DNA from: an uncultured Muribaculaceae bacterium | GTDB taxonomy: Bacteria > Bacteroidota > Bacteroidia > Bacteroidales > Muribaculaceae | Direction: 5' to 3' | DNA length: 64,000 nucleotides | Assembly (NCBI GenBank): GCA_910585275.1 | Contig: CAJUCW010000021.1 | Span: 3,366-67,365 of the forward strand | In this document: piece by piece, positions 8,794 through 17,390 of the stretch | Layout: every line of letters begins with the position of its first letter | Position numbering within the stretch: the first letter of the stretch is position 1 | Notes under the pieces: model-generated | The model's database searches: none | What the model was told of the DNA's origin: nothing | The model's input: the letters and a program-made list of their open reading frames with translations, nothing else | Position numbers and translations under genes: made by a program

Positions 8794-8824
8794 TTGCTTT
8801 TTTGAAAACGTTTGTGTAATTTTG
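8794..8824 (+). promoter_or_regulatory. Bacteroidetes-type promoter of a non-coding transcript
   Basis: TTG (8794-8796) and TAATTTTG (8817-8824) are 20 bp apart. The predicted transcript starts near 8831 and meets a strong terminator about 200 nt later with no credible ORF between. Confidence 0.6.
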
Positions 8825-8830
8825 GGCACT

Positions 8831-9032
8831 TTTATATATGAACAGGAGAAAATCTATCTTTTTTCCTATTTTTAATGATCGGTTCCTTACCTCACCACGC
8901 CTGATAGCCGTTATAAACCCGAGAGGGCGCGACCGCTGTTGTTAAAGCGTTTGTTTTCCCTATTTGCGGTATAACTTCGGGTGAGCGTAAAAAGATGTCC
9001 GGCTGATAAATGAGTCAGCCGGATTTTTTTTT
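8831..9032 (+). ncRNA. Candidate structured RNA (sRNA or leader), about 200 nt
   Basis: The stretch has its own promoter and a strong intrinsic terminator and no coding frame. It can fold as a three-way junction. P1 is CTCACC (8891-8896) with GGTGAG (8980-8985). P2 is CGCCT (8898-8902) with GGGCG (8925-8929). P3 is ACCGC (8932-8936) with GCGGT (8966-8970). I could not match it to 6S RNA, SRP RNA, tmRNA, RNase P or any riboswitch consensus I know. It could be a free sRNA or an attenuating leader for the GH97 gene 129 nt downstream. The existence of a transcript is an inference. Confidence 0.45.
8998..9032 (+). terminator. Strong intrinsic terminator
   Basis: A perfect 9-bp stem TCCGGCTGA/TCAGCCGGA (8998-9006, 9015-9023) with an 8-nt loop is followed directly by nine T residues. 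Confidence 0.9.
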
Positions 9033-9160
9033 GGAACGCGCTCATAATGCAGCGACTCAGAAATTGACTTCAAAGAGGAGGTAATTAAAAATTGGAGTTT
9101 CATTTGTGGGGGAAGCTTATTTTATTTAAATTCGCGAGTAGAATAGAATTACTTGAGATC

Positions 9161-11101
9161 ATGAACCTACGAAAACTTTTATTTTTATCGGCATCGGCAT
9201 CTGTAATAGGATGCGGTGCGGCCGTTATCAACAGCCCTTCGGGTAAAATTTCGGTAACAACTTCTGCCGGGGCCGATGGCACCCCTCTTTATTCTGTAGC
9301 CGTCAACGGCAAACCGGTGGTTGAAAACGCCCCATTGGGTATTATAACCGATTTTGCAGACCTCTCGAAAGGGATGAAAGAAGGGAAACTGACCGTTTGG
9401 CAAGACAAAAGGAGCTATAAGCAAGACAAAATCAAGAAAAGCCAAGTCGATGTGAATGCCACGGACGCAATGGTGGAGTATTCCGGAGAAAATGGAAAGA
9501 AACTCAACGTTGAGTGGCATGTGGCAGACGACGGCGTAGCATTCCGTTATCAGGTGCCACGTCAGAACGGCAAGGGTTCCATGGTGGTGAAGGAAGAACT
9601 CAGTTCGTTTGCTTTCCCCGACGGTACCACCACGTTTCTAACATCACAGTCCGATCCGATGATCGGATGGAAGCGCACCAAACCGAGTTATGAGGAATAT
9701 TATGTGGTCGATGCACCGATGGACCAAAAGTCGGAGTATGGCCATGGCTATACTTTCCCGGCTCTTTTCAAAACTCCCGACAATGTTTGGACACTTGTGA
9801 CCGAAACAGGTGCCGACGGGTATTATTGCGGTTCACATCTGAGCGATTTTAAAGACGGACGCTATTCTATTGCGTTTCCAATGCCGGAAGAAAACAACGG
9901 CAACGGCAGTTCTTCTCCCGGAGTGGCGCTTCCGGGCAGAACTCCCTGGAGGGTTATGGCAATCGGTGAAGACCTTGCGCCCATCGTAGAGACCACGCTT
10001 CCGTGGGACCTTGTGGAGCCAAAATACGCCACGTCACGTCCGGCACGTCCCGCCAAAGGCACATGGAGCTGGATTTTGTGGCAGGATGGCAGCATCAATT
10101 ACGACGACCAGGTGAAATATATCGATTTTGCCGCAGAACTGGGTTACGACAATGTACTCATCGACAACTGGTGGGACACAAACATCGGCGAGAAGCGCAT
10201 GGAAGATCTTATAAAGTATGCCCATTCCAAGGGAGTTAACCCAATACTCTGGTATTCTTCGTCAGGCCACTGGAACGATATCGAGCAGGGGCCTGTCAAC
10301 AGGATGGACCGCCCCATCGAGCGCAAGAAATGGATGAAATGGATGCGCGACAACGGCGTGGATGCCATCAAGGTGGATTTCTTCGGGGGAGACAAGCAAG
10401 AAACGTTCCGCCTATATGAAGACATCCTTAGCGATGCAGCCGATTATGGCATCGACGTTGTTTTCCATGGTTGCACCCTTCCCAGGGGGTGGGAGAGGAT
10501 GTATCCCAATTTCGTAGGCTCGGAGGCCGTGCTTGCTTCGGAGAATATGATTTTCGAACAGAAATTCTGCGATAAGGAAGCCCTTCATGCCACATTGCAC
10601 CCTTTCATTCGGAATGCAGCCGCGATTATGGAGTATGGAGGTTCGTTCCTCAATAAGCGTATGAACAAAGGGAACGACGGCGGTAACGTGAGGAGAACCT
10701 CAGATGCCTTCCAGCTTGCAGTGGCGGTGCTTTTCCAGAATCCGGTTCAAAATTTCGCACTTGCACCCAACAATCTCACCGATGCACCTGTCGTAGCGCT
10801 CGATTTCATGAAAAAAGTGCCAACGACGTGGGACGATACTAAGTACATTGCAGGTTGTCCGGGCCGGTATGCAGTGGTTGCTCGCCGTCATGGCGACACA
10901 TGGTATGTGGCCGGGGTAAGCAATCTTGAAAGACCGTTGAAGCTTGAACTCGACCTCCCGATGTTTGCAAAAGGGGCAAAAGTGAAGATGATAAACGACA
11001 ATAAAAAAGGAGAGCCGGTCGAAACGGAACTCACTGTCAAGAATCCTTCGAAAGTGGTAGTTACCCTAAATCCTTCCTCGGGGTTCATTATTCGGAATTG
11101 A
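9161..11101 (+). CDS. GH97 family glycoside hydrolase (retaining alpha-galactosidase type)
   Basis: The 646-residue product is a GH97 enzyme of the SusB kind: N-terminal beta-sandwich, (beta/alpha)8 barrel and C-terminal beta domain. The start at 9161 gives a signal sequence ending in a lipobox-like SVIGC; an upstream TTG frame is not credible. Barrel motifs seen are TWSWILWQDG, NVLIDNWWDT, DAIKVDFFGGD and NFVGSEAV. Asp406 in KVDFF and Glu455 in GSEAV fit the nucleophile and acid/base of retaining GH97 alpha-galactosidases, whereas inverting SusB has no Asp there. No susCD genes adjoin it, so it looks like an isolated periplasmic glycosidase. Substrate is inferred only. Confidence 0.88.
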   Translation: MNLRKLLFLSASASVIGCGAAVINSPSGKISVTTSAGADGTPLYSVAVNGKPVVENAPLGIITDFADLSKGMKEGKLTVWQDKRSYKQDKIKKSQVDVNATDAMVEYSGENGKKLNVEWHVADDGVAFRYQVPRQNGKGSMVVKEELSSFAFPDGTTTFLTSQSDPMIGWKRTKPSYEEYYVVDAPMDQKSEYGHGYTFPALFKTPDNVWTLVTETGADGYYCGSHLSDFKDGRYSIAFPMPEENNGNGSSSPGVALPGRTPWRVMAIGEDLAPIVETTLPWDLVEPKYATSRPARPAKGTWSWILWQDGSINYDDQVKYIDFAAELGYDNVLIDNWWDTNIGEKRMEDLIKYAHSKGVNPILWYSSSGHWNDIEQGPVNRMDRPIERKKWMKWMRDNGVDAIKVDFFGGDKQETFRLYEDILSDAADYGIDVVFHGCTLPRGWERMYPNFVGSEAVLASENMIFEQKFCDKEALHATLHPFIRNAAAIMEYGGSFLNKRMNKGNDGGNVRRTSDAFQLAVAVLFQNPVQNFALAPNNLTDAPVVALDFMKKVPTTWDDTKYIAGCPGRYAVVARRHGDTWYVAGVSNLERPLKLELDLPMFAKGAKVKMINDNKKGEPVETELTVKNPSKVVVTLNPSSGFIIRN

Positions 11102-11180
11102 AATTTATAGGCAACCTTGTTTCAAGATTGCGCAGGAAGACACGTCGAAAGACAAGTCATCCCATATAACAACAGAAAAA

Positions 11181-11207
11181 TCCGGCGAAAGTAATCGCCG
11201 GATTTTT
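11181..11207. terminator. Bidirectional intrinsic terminator
   Basis: An 8-bp stem TCCGGCGA/TCGCCGGA with a 6-nt loop is flanked by A5 on the left and T5 on the right. It can therefore end both the GH97 transcript and the converging operon whose last gene ends at 11234. Confidence 0.85.
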
Positions 11208-11233
11208 CATTGTTATAAGGTAGGTGTATTTCT

Positions 11234-12337
11234 TTATTTAGCGATAAGTTCATCAAGTTTTGTGAAGAACTCCGGGTCATGCCCGGTAGTGATGTTCTTG
11301 ATTATGCCTTCGGGATCGATGATGGCTTTTGTGGGGAAGCCTTGGATGCCATATTGCTCGAATAGGGGATTGCCTTTCGGACAATATACATTGACCCACG
11401 GAAGCTCATATTTTGCCACCCCGGCCTTCCATGCTTCTTCCGTTTCGTTGCAGTCGATTCCGATAACTTCAAGTTTATCCTTATATTTGGCGTAAGCTTC
11501 CTTCAGTTCCGGGAACCCTTTGATACACCAGATGCACCAGCTTCCCCAGAAATCGAGAATCACCCATTTACCTTTGAAATCGGAGAGTGATACGTCCTTC
11601 CCTTCAAGGTCTTTGAGCGTAAATGCAGGTGCCGGCGTAGTGCCGTTTGCCATTTCCTGTTGTTTTTTCTCTATTTCCAAGCTCTCCTTGATAGCTTTAT
11701 ATTGGGCCTCGGCAAGAGGATATACAATCGATGTCTTAGCCCTTTCGGAAAGACGTTCGAAATTGTCAATGAAATCTTCGTCTCTGAGTTGCATGATGGC
11801 ATAAACCGCGTTGGGAGAGGTGAGGTTTTCTTCTACATAATCCTTTACAGCCTGAGTGAATTCATTGTAGAGCGCCATCATATCCTCCTGTTTAGGCTCG
11901 CCTGCAGCCATCATAGCCTTTTGTTTTTCAATCAAAGGTTTGGAGAGAGCTTCCACTTCGTTCATCCCGTCAATGAACGGAGAGCCGGAAAGGTTATAGT
12001 CGAAGGGGGATAGGGAAGTCACTTCCGCCACAATCTCCTCTTCAGGATTGGAATAGAAATTTATATAGTCGTTTTCGGAAAAATTGATTCCGACGCGAGA
12101 TGCGCCGTCGGCGGGATTGAGGGTGATGGTAGCAGCATTGTTGACCACCGGAACTTTCCCTTCCACAATACCTCTTTCAGCACGTGATTTGGCGGTAGCG
12201 AGTTTTTGGATAGGTGCGTGAAAATAACTGATTGAATCTAATCCGGAGTTTGCCGGAAGCTTGACCGTGATGGTAGCCGAGGCGTCAATGCTCGATATGG
12301 CCATTGTCAACACGCCGGCGAGTAATAATTTTTTCAT
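11234..12337 (-). CDS. TlpA-like thioredoxin-fold protein with CIWC active site
   Basis: This 367-residue exported protein has an N-terminal signal peptide (MKKLLLAGVLTMAISSIDASA). A ~200-residue N-terminal domain of the type seen in Bacteroidetes DUF4369/TlpA proteins follows, including a helical part rich in Glu and Lys. A TlpA/AhpC-TSA thioredoxin domain starts at about residue 235. The active site is W-C268-I-W-C271 instead of the usual CGPC or CxPC; Ile-Trp between the cysteines is uncommon and may shift the redox potential. It follows the radical SAM gene by 35 bp and is probably the last gene of the rho run. Role: periplasmic thiol-disulfide exchange, partner unknown. Confidence 0.82.
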   Translation of the reverse strand: MKKLLLAGVLTMAISSIDASATITVKLPANSGLDSISYFHAPIQKLATAKSRAERGIVEGKVPVVNNAATITLNPADGASRVGINFSENDYINFYSNPEEEIVAEVTSLSPFDYNLSGSPFIDGMNEVEALSKPLIEKQKAMMAAGEPKQEDMMALYNEFTQAVKDYVEENLTSPNAVYAIMQLRDEDFIDNFERLSERAKTSIVYPLAEAQYKAIKESLEIEKKQQEMANGTTPAPAFTLKDLEGKDVSLSDFKGKWVILDFWGSWCIWCIKGFPELKEAYAKYKDKLEVIGIDCNETEEAWKAGVAKYELPWVNVYCPKGNPLFEQYGIQGFPTKAIIDPEGIIKNITTGHDPEFFTKLDELIAK

Positions 12338-12372
12338 ATTATGTTATTTTGAGAATTGTTTTCCATTATATA

Positions 12373-13326
12373 TTAACGCTTCCCTTCGGATATTATTCGG
12401 TCGAGAAGGTTCATGAACTGATAATTCTTGAGTCCCCATTTGGGAGCCACTACCATATCGGGAGGGCTTTGGGAGAGGAAACGTTCGATTACAATATGAG
12501 GAGGGACAATATCTATAATCTTTGCGCACAAGGAAAGGTATTCGTCGAGTTCGAACGGTTTTATGTCGATTTCTCCCGTCTCCCATTGGCGGCAAAGGGG
12601 GGTGTCTTTGAGAATCTGGAGTTGATGCAGTTTGAGGGTATCGATTGGCAATGCACACGCTTTTTCCACATTTCCGAGTATCCGGTTGTCATCTTCTCCC
12701 GGAAGCCCCGCTATAAGATGCAGTCCGCAATGTATATTCCTGGAAGATGCCCTTCGCACGGCATCTTCCACGTCGTGCCAAGTGTGGTGGCGGTTGATGA
12801 GACGGAGCGTGTGGTCGTTTGCCGTTTCCGCCCCGATTTCGAGGAATACGGTCGATGCCGACGACAGCTCTTCAAGGATGTCGAGAACGTTATCCGGGAG
12901 TGTGTCGGGACGCGTGCCGATTACGAGCCCCACCACGTCGTTGCAATCCAGAGCTTCTTCATAAAGAGCGCGAATGGCATCGATGTTTTTTCCATGGGTG
13001 TTGGTATATGACTGGAAGTATGCCAGATATTTCATTTCCGGATATTTCCTTTTGAAAAACTCCTTCCCCTTTTCGATTTGAACCTTGACAGATTCCCTTT
13101 CCATGCAATAGGAGGGGGAAAAAGAATCGTTGCGACAATAAGAACATCCACCCGAGCCTATGGTCCCGTCGCGGTTTGGACAAGAAAACCCGGCGTTGAC
13201 AGAAATTTTCTGCACTTTTACGCCGGGGAAAAAACGGTTGAGATAGTCTGAATATGTTTTCAAAGCACGGATATTGATAGAGCCGGCTTTAACGCCGCTT
13301 ACTTTTTTAAACCATAAAATCGGCAA
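12373..13326 (-). CDS. YhcC-like (TIGR01212) radical SAM protein
   Basis: The 317-residue protein is an Elp3-like radical SAM enzyme of the YhcC/TIGR01212 family, whose reaction is unknown. The cluster motif is C49-PNRDGTIGSGG-C61-SY-C64 (C-x11-C-x2-C rather than the standard CxxxCxxC), exactly as in this family. Later stretches FQSYTNTHG, VVGLVIGTRPD and HLIAGLPGE are also typical. The start overlaps the end of aroC by 20 bp; a shorter start is possible because no strong ribosome site distinguishes them. It belongs to the aroC-ybaK-rho transcription unit. Confidence 0.9.
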   Translation of the reverse strand: MPILWFKKVSGVKAGSINIRALKTYSDYLNRFFPGVKVQKISVNAGFSCPNRDGTIGSGGCSYCRNDSFSPSYCMERESVKVQIEKGKEFFKRKYPEMKYLAYFQSYTNTHGKNIDAIRALYEEALDCNDVVGLVIGTRPDTLPDNVLDILEELSSASTVFLEIGAETANDHTLRLINRHHTWHDVEDAVRRASSRNIHCGLHLIAGLPGEDDNRILGNVEKACALPIDTLKLHQLQILKDTPLCRQWETGEIDIKPFELDEYLSLCAKIIDIVPPHIVIERFLSQSPPDMVVAPKWGLKNYQFMNLLDRIISEGKR

Positions 13327-14368
13327 TAACGAGAGCCGTCATCGCTTTCACCACCGGGACCGCCCTTACGGCCACACAAGGATCGTGGCGTCCGGCTGGT
13401 TGGAGCACGGTGGCCTCGCCTGAAGTGTTGACTGTTTCAAGCGGCATCATGAGGGTAGGGGTAGGCTTGAATGCCACTGAGAAAAATATTGGCATACCGT
13501 TGGAAATCCCCCCCTGTATCCCGCCGCTGAAATCGGTGACAGTGCGAAGTGGCTTGCCCGGTTCCGATGCAGGCATGAAACGGTCGGCCGTTTCGCTCCC
13601 TCTTGACGACGGGGCGCGGAATCCAAGTCCGTATTCAAACCCTTTGGCGGCGTTGATGCTCATCATTGCCCCTGCAAGAGCGGCATGTAGTTTGTCGGCC
13701 ACCGGAGCCCCGATTCCTGCCGGCATCCCCGTAATGAGACAGCTTACACGGCCTCCTACGCTGTCGCCAGATTTTTTCGCCAGTTTCACTTCCTCTTCCA
13801 TGGCAAGAAGCAAGTCGGTATTCACTTCAAGCGAGAAGGGTTTTTCCGGATTGGTCATAAGCCCGTCGAAAATATCTCCGGCCGTCACGGCTCCTACTTG
13901 CGAAAGCACCGCTTCAATCCTGATTCCTTTGGTTTCAAGCCATTGCATGGCAAGAGCTCCTGCCACGACCCAGTTCACCGTTTCACGTGCGCTGGAGCGT
14001 CCACCTCCACGATGGTCGCGTATGCCATATTTTTTTATGTAGGTATAGTCGGCGTGGTTGGGACGGAACACGCGGGCCATCTCGTCGTAATCTGAAGAAT
14101 GGTGGTCGGCGTTTCTGACTATAAAACCAATGGGGGTGCCGAGGGTGACCCCTTCGGGCGATATGCCGGAAAGGAATTCCGGCATATCTTTTTCATTGCG
14201 TGCGGTGACGAGTGGGGATGCACCCGGACGACGCTTCGCCACTTCCTTATAGAGCGCATCGAAATCGATTTTGAATCCGGAAGGGAATCCGTCGATTACG
14301 CCGCCCATTGCCGGGCCGTGGCTTTCGCCGAATGTGGTAAGCGTGAGGTGTTTGCCAAAAGTGTTCAT
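13307..14368 (-). CDS. aroC: Chorismate synthase
   Basis: AroC converts 5-enolpyruvylshikimate-3-phosphate to chorismate, the last shikimate step, using reduced FMN. Family motifs seen are GESHGPAMGG at the N-terminus, RRPGAS, DHRGGGRSSARET in the middle and VGGRVSC. The C-terminal GRHDPCVAVRAVPVVKAM is also conserved. At 353 residues it has the expected length. It overlaps ybaK by 4 bp (ATGA). No bifunctional flavin reductase extension is present, so FMNH2 must come from elsewhere. Confidence 0.97.
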   Translation of the reverse strand: MNTFGKHLTLTTFGESHGPAMGGVIDGFPSGFKIDFDALYKEVAKRRPGASPLVTARNEKDMPEFLSGISPEGVTLGTPIGFIVRNADHHSSDYDEMARVFRPNHADYTYIKKYGIRDHRGGGRSSARETVNWVVAGALAMQWLETKGIRIEAVLSQVGAVTAGDIFDGLMTNPEKPFSLEVNTDLLLAMEEEVKLAKKSGDSVGGRVSCLITGMPAGIGAPVADKLHAALAGAMMSINAAKGFEYGLGFRAPSSRGSETADRFMPASEPGKPLRTVTDFSGGIQGGISNGMPIFFSVAFKPTPTLMMPLETVNTSGEATVLQPAGRHDPCVAVRAVPVVKAMTALVIADFMV

Positions 14369-14844
14369 AATTCTGTCGCTATGTCGGCGCTTTTTGCGTC
14401 TGCCGCCCTCATAAGGTCGGCGGGAGCCAGTTTCAGCTGGAGCCCGCGCTTTCCGGCGCTGACGTAGATTTCCGGGAAGGAAAGGGCTTCTTCACTGATA
14501 TAAGTGGGGTAATGTTTTTTCATTCCTATGGAGGTGCAGCCGCCCCGGATGTAGCCGGTGAGCGGAAGCAGCTCCTTCATAGCAATCATCTCGGCTTTCT
14601 TGTTGCCGGAAACCTTTGCCGCTTTCTTGAGGTCAACTTCACGGTTGCCGGCAATGACGCATACGAAGACTCCGTTCTTGTCGCCGCGAAGCACGAGGGT
14701 CTTGAAAACCTGTTCGATGGGTTCGCCAAGTTCTTCCGCCACATGGTCGGCGGCAAGGTTGTCGGGGTCAACGGTATATTCCACAAGTTCATACCTGATT
14801 TTCATCTTGTCGAGTATTCTTGCGGCATTTGTCTTTTCAGCCAT
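14365..14844 (-). CDS. ybaK: Cys-tRNA(Pro)/Cys-tRNA(Cys) deacylase YbaK
   Basis: The 159-residue protein belongs to the YbaK/EbsC branch of the INS-editing superfamily, which hydrolyses Cys mis-attached to tRNA(Pro) in trans. Seen features are the N-terminal KTNAARILDKMKIRYELVEY, QVFKTLVLRGD with the conserved lysine, and TGYIRGGCTSIGMKK with the GG/C region of the substrate pocket. It begins 28 bp after rho and overlaps aroC by 4 bp. Length is normal. Confidence 0.93.
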   Translation of the reverse strand: MAEKTNAARILDKMKIRYELVEYTVDPDNLAADHVAEELGEPIEQVFKTLVLRGDKNGVFVCVIAGNREVDLKKAAKVSGNKKAEMIAMKELLPLTGYIRGGCTSIGMKKHYPTYISEEALSFPEIYVSAGKRGLQLKLAPADLMRAADAKSADIATEL

Positions 14845-14872
14845 AATATAATGCTTGCTAATGTTAATCCGC

Positions 14873-16996
14873 TTAACGGTCCATCGTCACAAGGAGTTCT
14901 TCGTTGTTGCGGGTCATCTCCATGCGCTTTTTGATAAACTCCATAGCTTCGAGCGAATTCATGTCGGCAAGGTAGTTGCGGAGAATCCACATCCTGTTGA
15001 GGGTCTCCTGAGGCAACAGGAGGTCGTCGCGGCGTGTCGAAGAGGCGATGATATCCACTGCCGGGAATATTCGCTTGTTCGATAGTTTGCGGTCGAGTTG
15101 CAGCTCCATGTTGCCGGTGCCTTTGAATTCTTCGAAAATCACCTCGTCCATCTTCGAAGACGTTTCGGTGAGGGCTGTGGCGATAATGGTAAGCGAGCCT
15201 CCGTTTTCAATGTTGCGGGCCGCTCCGAAGAAACGCTTGGGACGCTGTAGGGCATTGGCATCGACACCGCCCGAAAGGATTTTACCGGAAGCCGGCGAAA
15301 CGGTGTTGAAGGCGCGTGCAAGACGCGTGATGGAGTCGAGCATGATTACTACGTCGTGGCCGCATTCCACGAGACGTTTGGCCTTCTCCAAGACGATGTT
15401 GGCGATTTTTACGTGGCGGTCGGCCGGCTCGTCGAATGTGGAGGCTATCACTTCTGCGTTTACGCTGCGTGCCATGTCTGTCACCTCTTCCGGACGTTCA
15501 TCGATGAGGAGCATGATGATATACGTGTCGGGATGGTTCTCGGAGATGGAGTTGGCTATGTCTTTGAGCAGGATGGTCTTACCCGTTTTGGGAGGAGCCA
15601 CGATAAGCGCCCTTTGTCCTTTTCCGATGGGAGCGAACATATCTACCACGCGGGTCGAGATGTTGGCGTTTTTACCTTTCGTGATGTCGAATTTTTCTTC
15701 CGGGAACAGGGGGACAAGATGCTCGAAAGGCACACGGTCGCGCACAAGGTCGGGAGAAAGACCGTTGACGGAGAGCACCTTCACGAGAGGGTAATACTTG
15801 TCGCCTTCGCGGGGAGGGCGTATAGACGCCTCCACTACGTCGCCGGTTTTGAGACCGTATTCCTTTATCTGGTTTTGCGACACATACACATCGTCGGGGC
15901 TGCTCAGATAATTGTAGTCGCTCGAACGTAGGAAACCATATCCTTCAGGCATTATTTCAAGCACACCGAACGAAACGAGTATGCCGTTGAGATCGTAGGT
16001 CGATTCCTGCTGAGGGGCGGGCTGCAGACCCTGTTGGCGCATCATGCGCTGCTGCTTTTTCAGCTGGTTTTTCTGTTGTTTTGTAAGGGGTTGCTGCGTG
16101 GTGGCTCCCGGTTCGCGGATCTGTATCGGTTCTGCCTGCGGTGTGGGAAGAGCGGCAAGTTCTTCTTTTTCTGAATGTCGCTGGTTGGGTGTGTTTTCCC
16201 TTTGGTTGTTATCACGCTGGCCACGGGGCATAAATGTCTTTCCCTTTGTAGGAGAAAAGAAGGAAGTGAGTGAAAGACCGTCGCTTTTTTGGTTTCTGGG
16301 CGTGAATATTTTCAATTTCGGGCGTTCCGGCTCTTCGATCACCGGTTTAAAATCGTCTGGTAAAACGTCTTTATTGTCCGCTGCGGCCATTTCGGAGTCT
16401 TTGGAGGGGTTTTCCATGACATCGTTAGCCGTGGAGTATTCCTCTTTATTATCCTCCGGCTCAGCAACTACAGTGAGTGCGGTTGCATTGTTATTCTCTA
16501 CAGGCATCGTCGGTTCTGCAACGGTTTCCTGCTCGACTTCCGTTTTTTTAGAGCGTTTCTTCGGGGCCGGGTTCTTAATCTCTGACTCGGGTTCTTGAAT
16601 CTCTGCGTCAGTATTTGCCACTGGCACGGCGGCTTTCGGTTTTCTACCCCGTTTTTTGGGAGTGGATTCTTCTGCGGTGGCGTTTGTGTTTTTATCGGGA
16701 ATAGGACTTTCAGTCACCTCTGAAATCGCCTGGGTGTTTTTTTGAGCCTTTGCCTGCTGGTCAGCATCGTTGTTTTTCTTTGTGCGTTTGGCGCGAGGCT
16801 CCTTGTCTTTTGCGTTTTTCTTCTTATCGGCGGCTTTCGACACAAAGTCTTTGGCCGAAGTTTCGGCCTGCATGTCGAGAATCTGGTCGATAATCTCGTC
16901 GCGTGAAAGAGAAGATGCTTTTTTTATACCCATGGAATCGGCTGTTTCCCTGATTTGGGAGTCGTCCATTTCGTGAAGGTCATTAATGTGGAACAT
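14873..16996 (-). CDS. rho: Transcription termination factor Rho with long N-terminal insertion
   Basis: Rho is the hexameric RNA-dependent ATPase that ends transcription. The 707-residue product is nearly 300 residues longer than E. coli Rho. Residues ~1-45 are a Rho_N helical domain. About 50-335 are low-complexity, charged, Lys/Glu/Pro/Asn-rich and probably disordered. A cold-shock RNA-binding domain follows (GVLEIMPEGYGFLRS). The ATPase has Walker A APPKTGKT near residue 467, Walker B VVIMLDSITRLAR, and the Q/R-loop region RPKRFFGAARNIE. Such insertions are typical of Bacteroidetes Rho; the B. thetaiotaomicron one has been linked to phase separation. The gene has a leader of about 230 nt. 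Confidence 0.97.
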   Translation of the reverse strand: MFHINDLHEMDDSQIRETADSMGIKKASSLSRDEIIDQILDMQAETSAKDFVSKAADKKKNAKDKEPRAKRTKKNNDADQQAKAQKNTQAISEVTESPIPDKNTNATAEESTPKKRGRKPKAAVPVANTDAEIQEPESEIKNPAPKKRSKKTEVEQETVAEPTMPVENNNATALTVVAEPEDNKEEYSTANDVMENPSKDSEMAAADNKDVLPDDFKPVIEEPERPKLKIFTPRNQKSDGLSLTSFFSPTKGKTFMPRGQRDNNQRENTPNQRHSEKEELAALPTPQAEPIQIREPGATTQQPLTKQQKNQLKKQQRMMRQQGLQPAPQQESTYDLNGILVSFGVLEIMPEGYGFLRSSDYNYLSSPDDVYVSQNQIKEYGLKTGDVVEASIRPPREGDKYYPLVKVLSVNGLSPDLVRDRVPFEHLVPLFPEEKFDITKGKNANISTRVVDMFAPIGKGQRALIVAPPKTGKTILLKDIANSISENHPDTYIIMLLIDERPEEVTDMARSVNAEVIASTFDEPADRHVKIANIVLEKAKRLVECGHDVVIMLDSITRLARAFNTVSPASGKILSGGVDANALQRPKRFFGAARNIENGGSLTIIATALTETSSKMDEVIFEEFKGTGNMELQLDRKLSNKRIFPAVDIIASSTRRDDLLLPQETLNRMWILRNYLADMNSLEAMEFIKKRMEMTRNNEELLVTMDR

Positions 16997-17224
16997 AAAT
17001 TGGATTATGTTTTATAATTATTATCCGCGCAAACATATTTACTGGATTTGCACCTTATATGCCAAGAACCTAATCGGGGACATAGAATGCGCTGATGATT
17101 GTGAAATTCAATTGAACGGATTGGAGGAGAGGTCTCATTTTATCCCTGCCCGGAACCGGGAGAGTGTCTGAATCGGGATTATGAGAAAATAAGGTTGGAT
17201 GGCGTGTTAGTATATTCGCCAAAT
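16997..17224 (-). promoter_or_regulatory. Long untranslated leader of rho
   Basis: There is no coding ORF on the rho strand here. The region is the probable 5' UTR from the distal promoter. Rho leaders in other bacteria mediate autoregulation; here that is only an inference. No intrinsic terminator is seen in it. Confidence 0.35.
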
Positions 17225-17230
17225 TTTATG

Positions 17231-17261
17231 CAAAGTTAAATAAAAAAACTGAGTTGCACAA
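17231..17261 (-). promoter_or_regulatory. Bacteroidetes-type promoter of rho
   Basis: TTG (17261-17259) and TAACTTTG (17238-17231) on the minus strand are exactly 20 bp apart. The start near 17224 gives a leader of about 228 nt. A second TATGTTTG at 17037-17030 would give a 27-nt leader but lacks a well-spaced -33 element. Confidence 0.6.
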
Positions 17262-17335
17262 TTCTTAAACGCGTAAAATGTGTAAAATGTTGTAAATGGG
17301 ATGGGAATATATAAGAGCGCGTTCCTTAAAATAAG

Positions 17336-17369
17336 AAACGGAGACAAGGGAATACCCTTGCCTCCGTTT
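17336..17369 (-). terminator. Intrinsic terminator after rubrerythrin
   Basis: A 15-bp stem with one non-Watson-Crick pair (17336-17350 with 17355-17369, 4-nt loop) has an AAAC/GTTT base and a T-rich run on the minus-strand side. It lies 21 bp after the rubrerythrin stop. Confidence 0.8.
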
Positions 17370-17390
17370 TAAATGTTGTGTTGTCGGAGA

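Noticed and set aside
8831..9032. Assignment of the candidate RNA to 6S RNA, SRP RNA or a named riboswitch
   Set aside because: Length fits 6S RNA, but the 5' and 3' ends do not pair as a closing stem, and no SRP or aptamer consensus can be found by eye.
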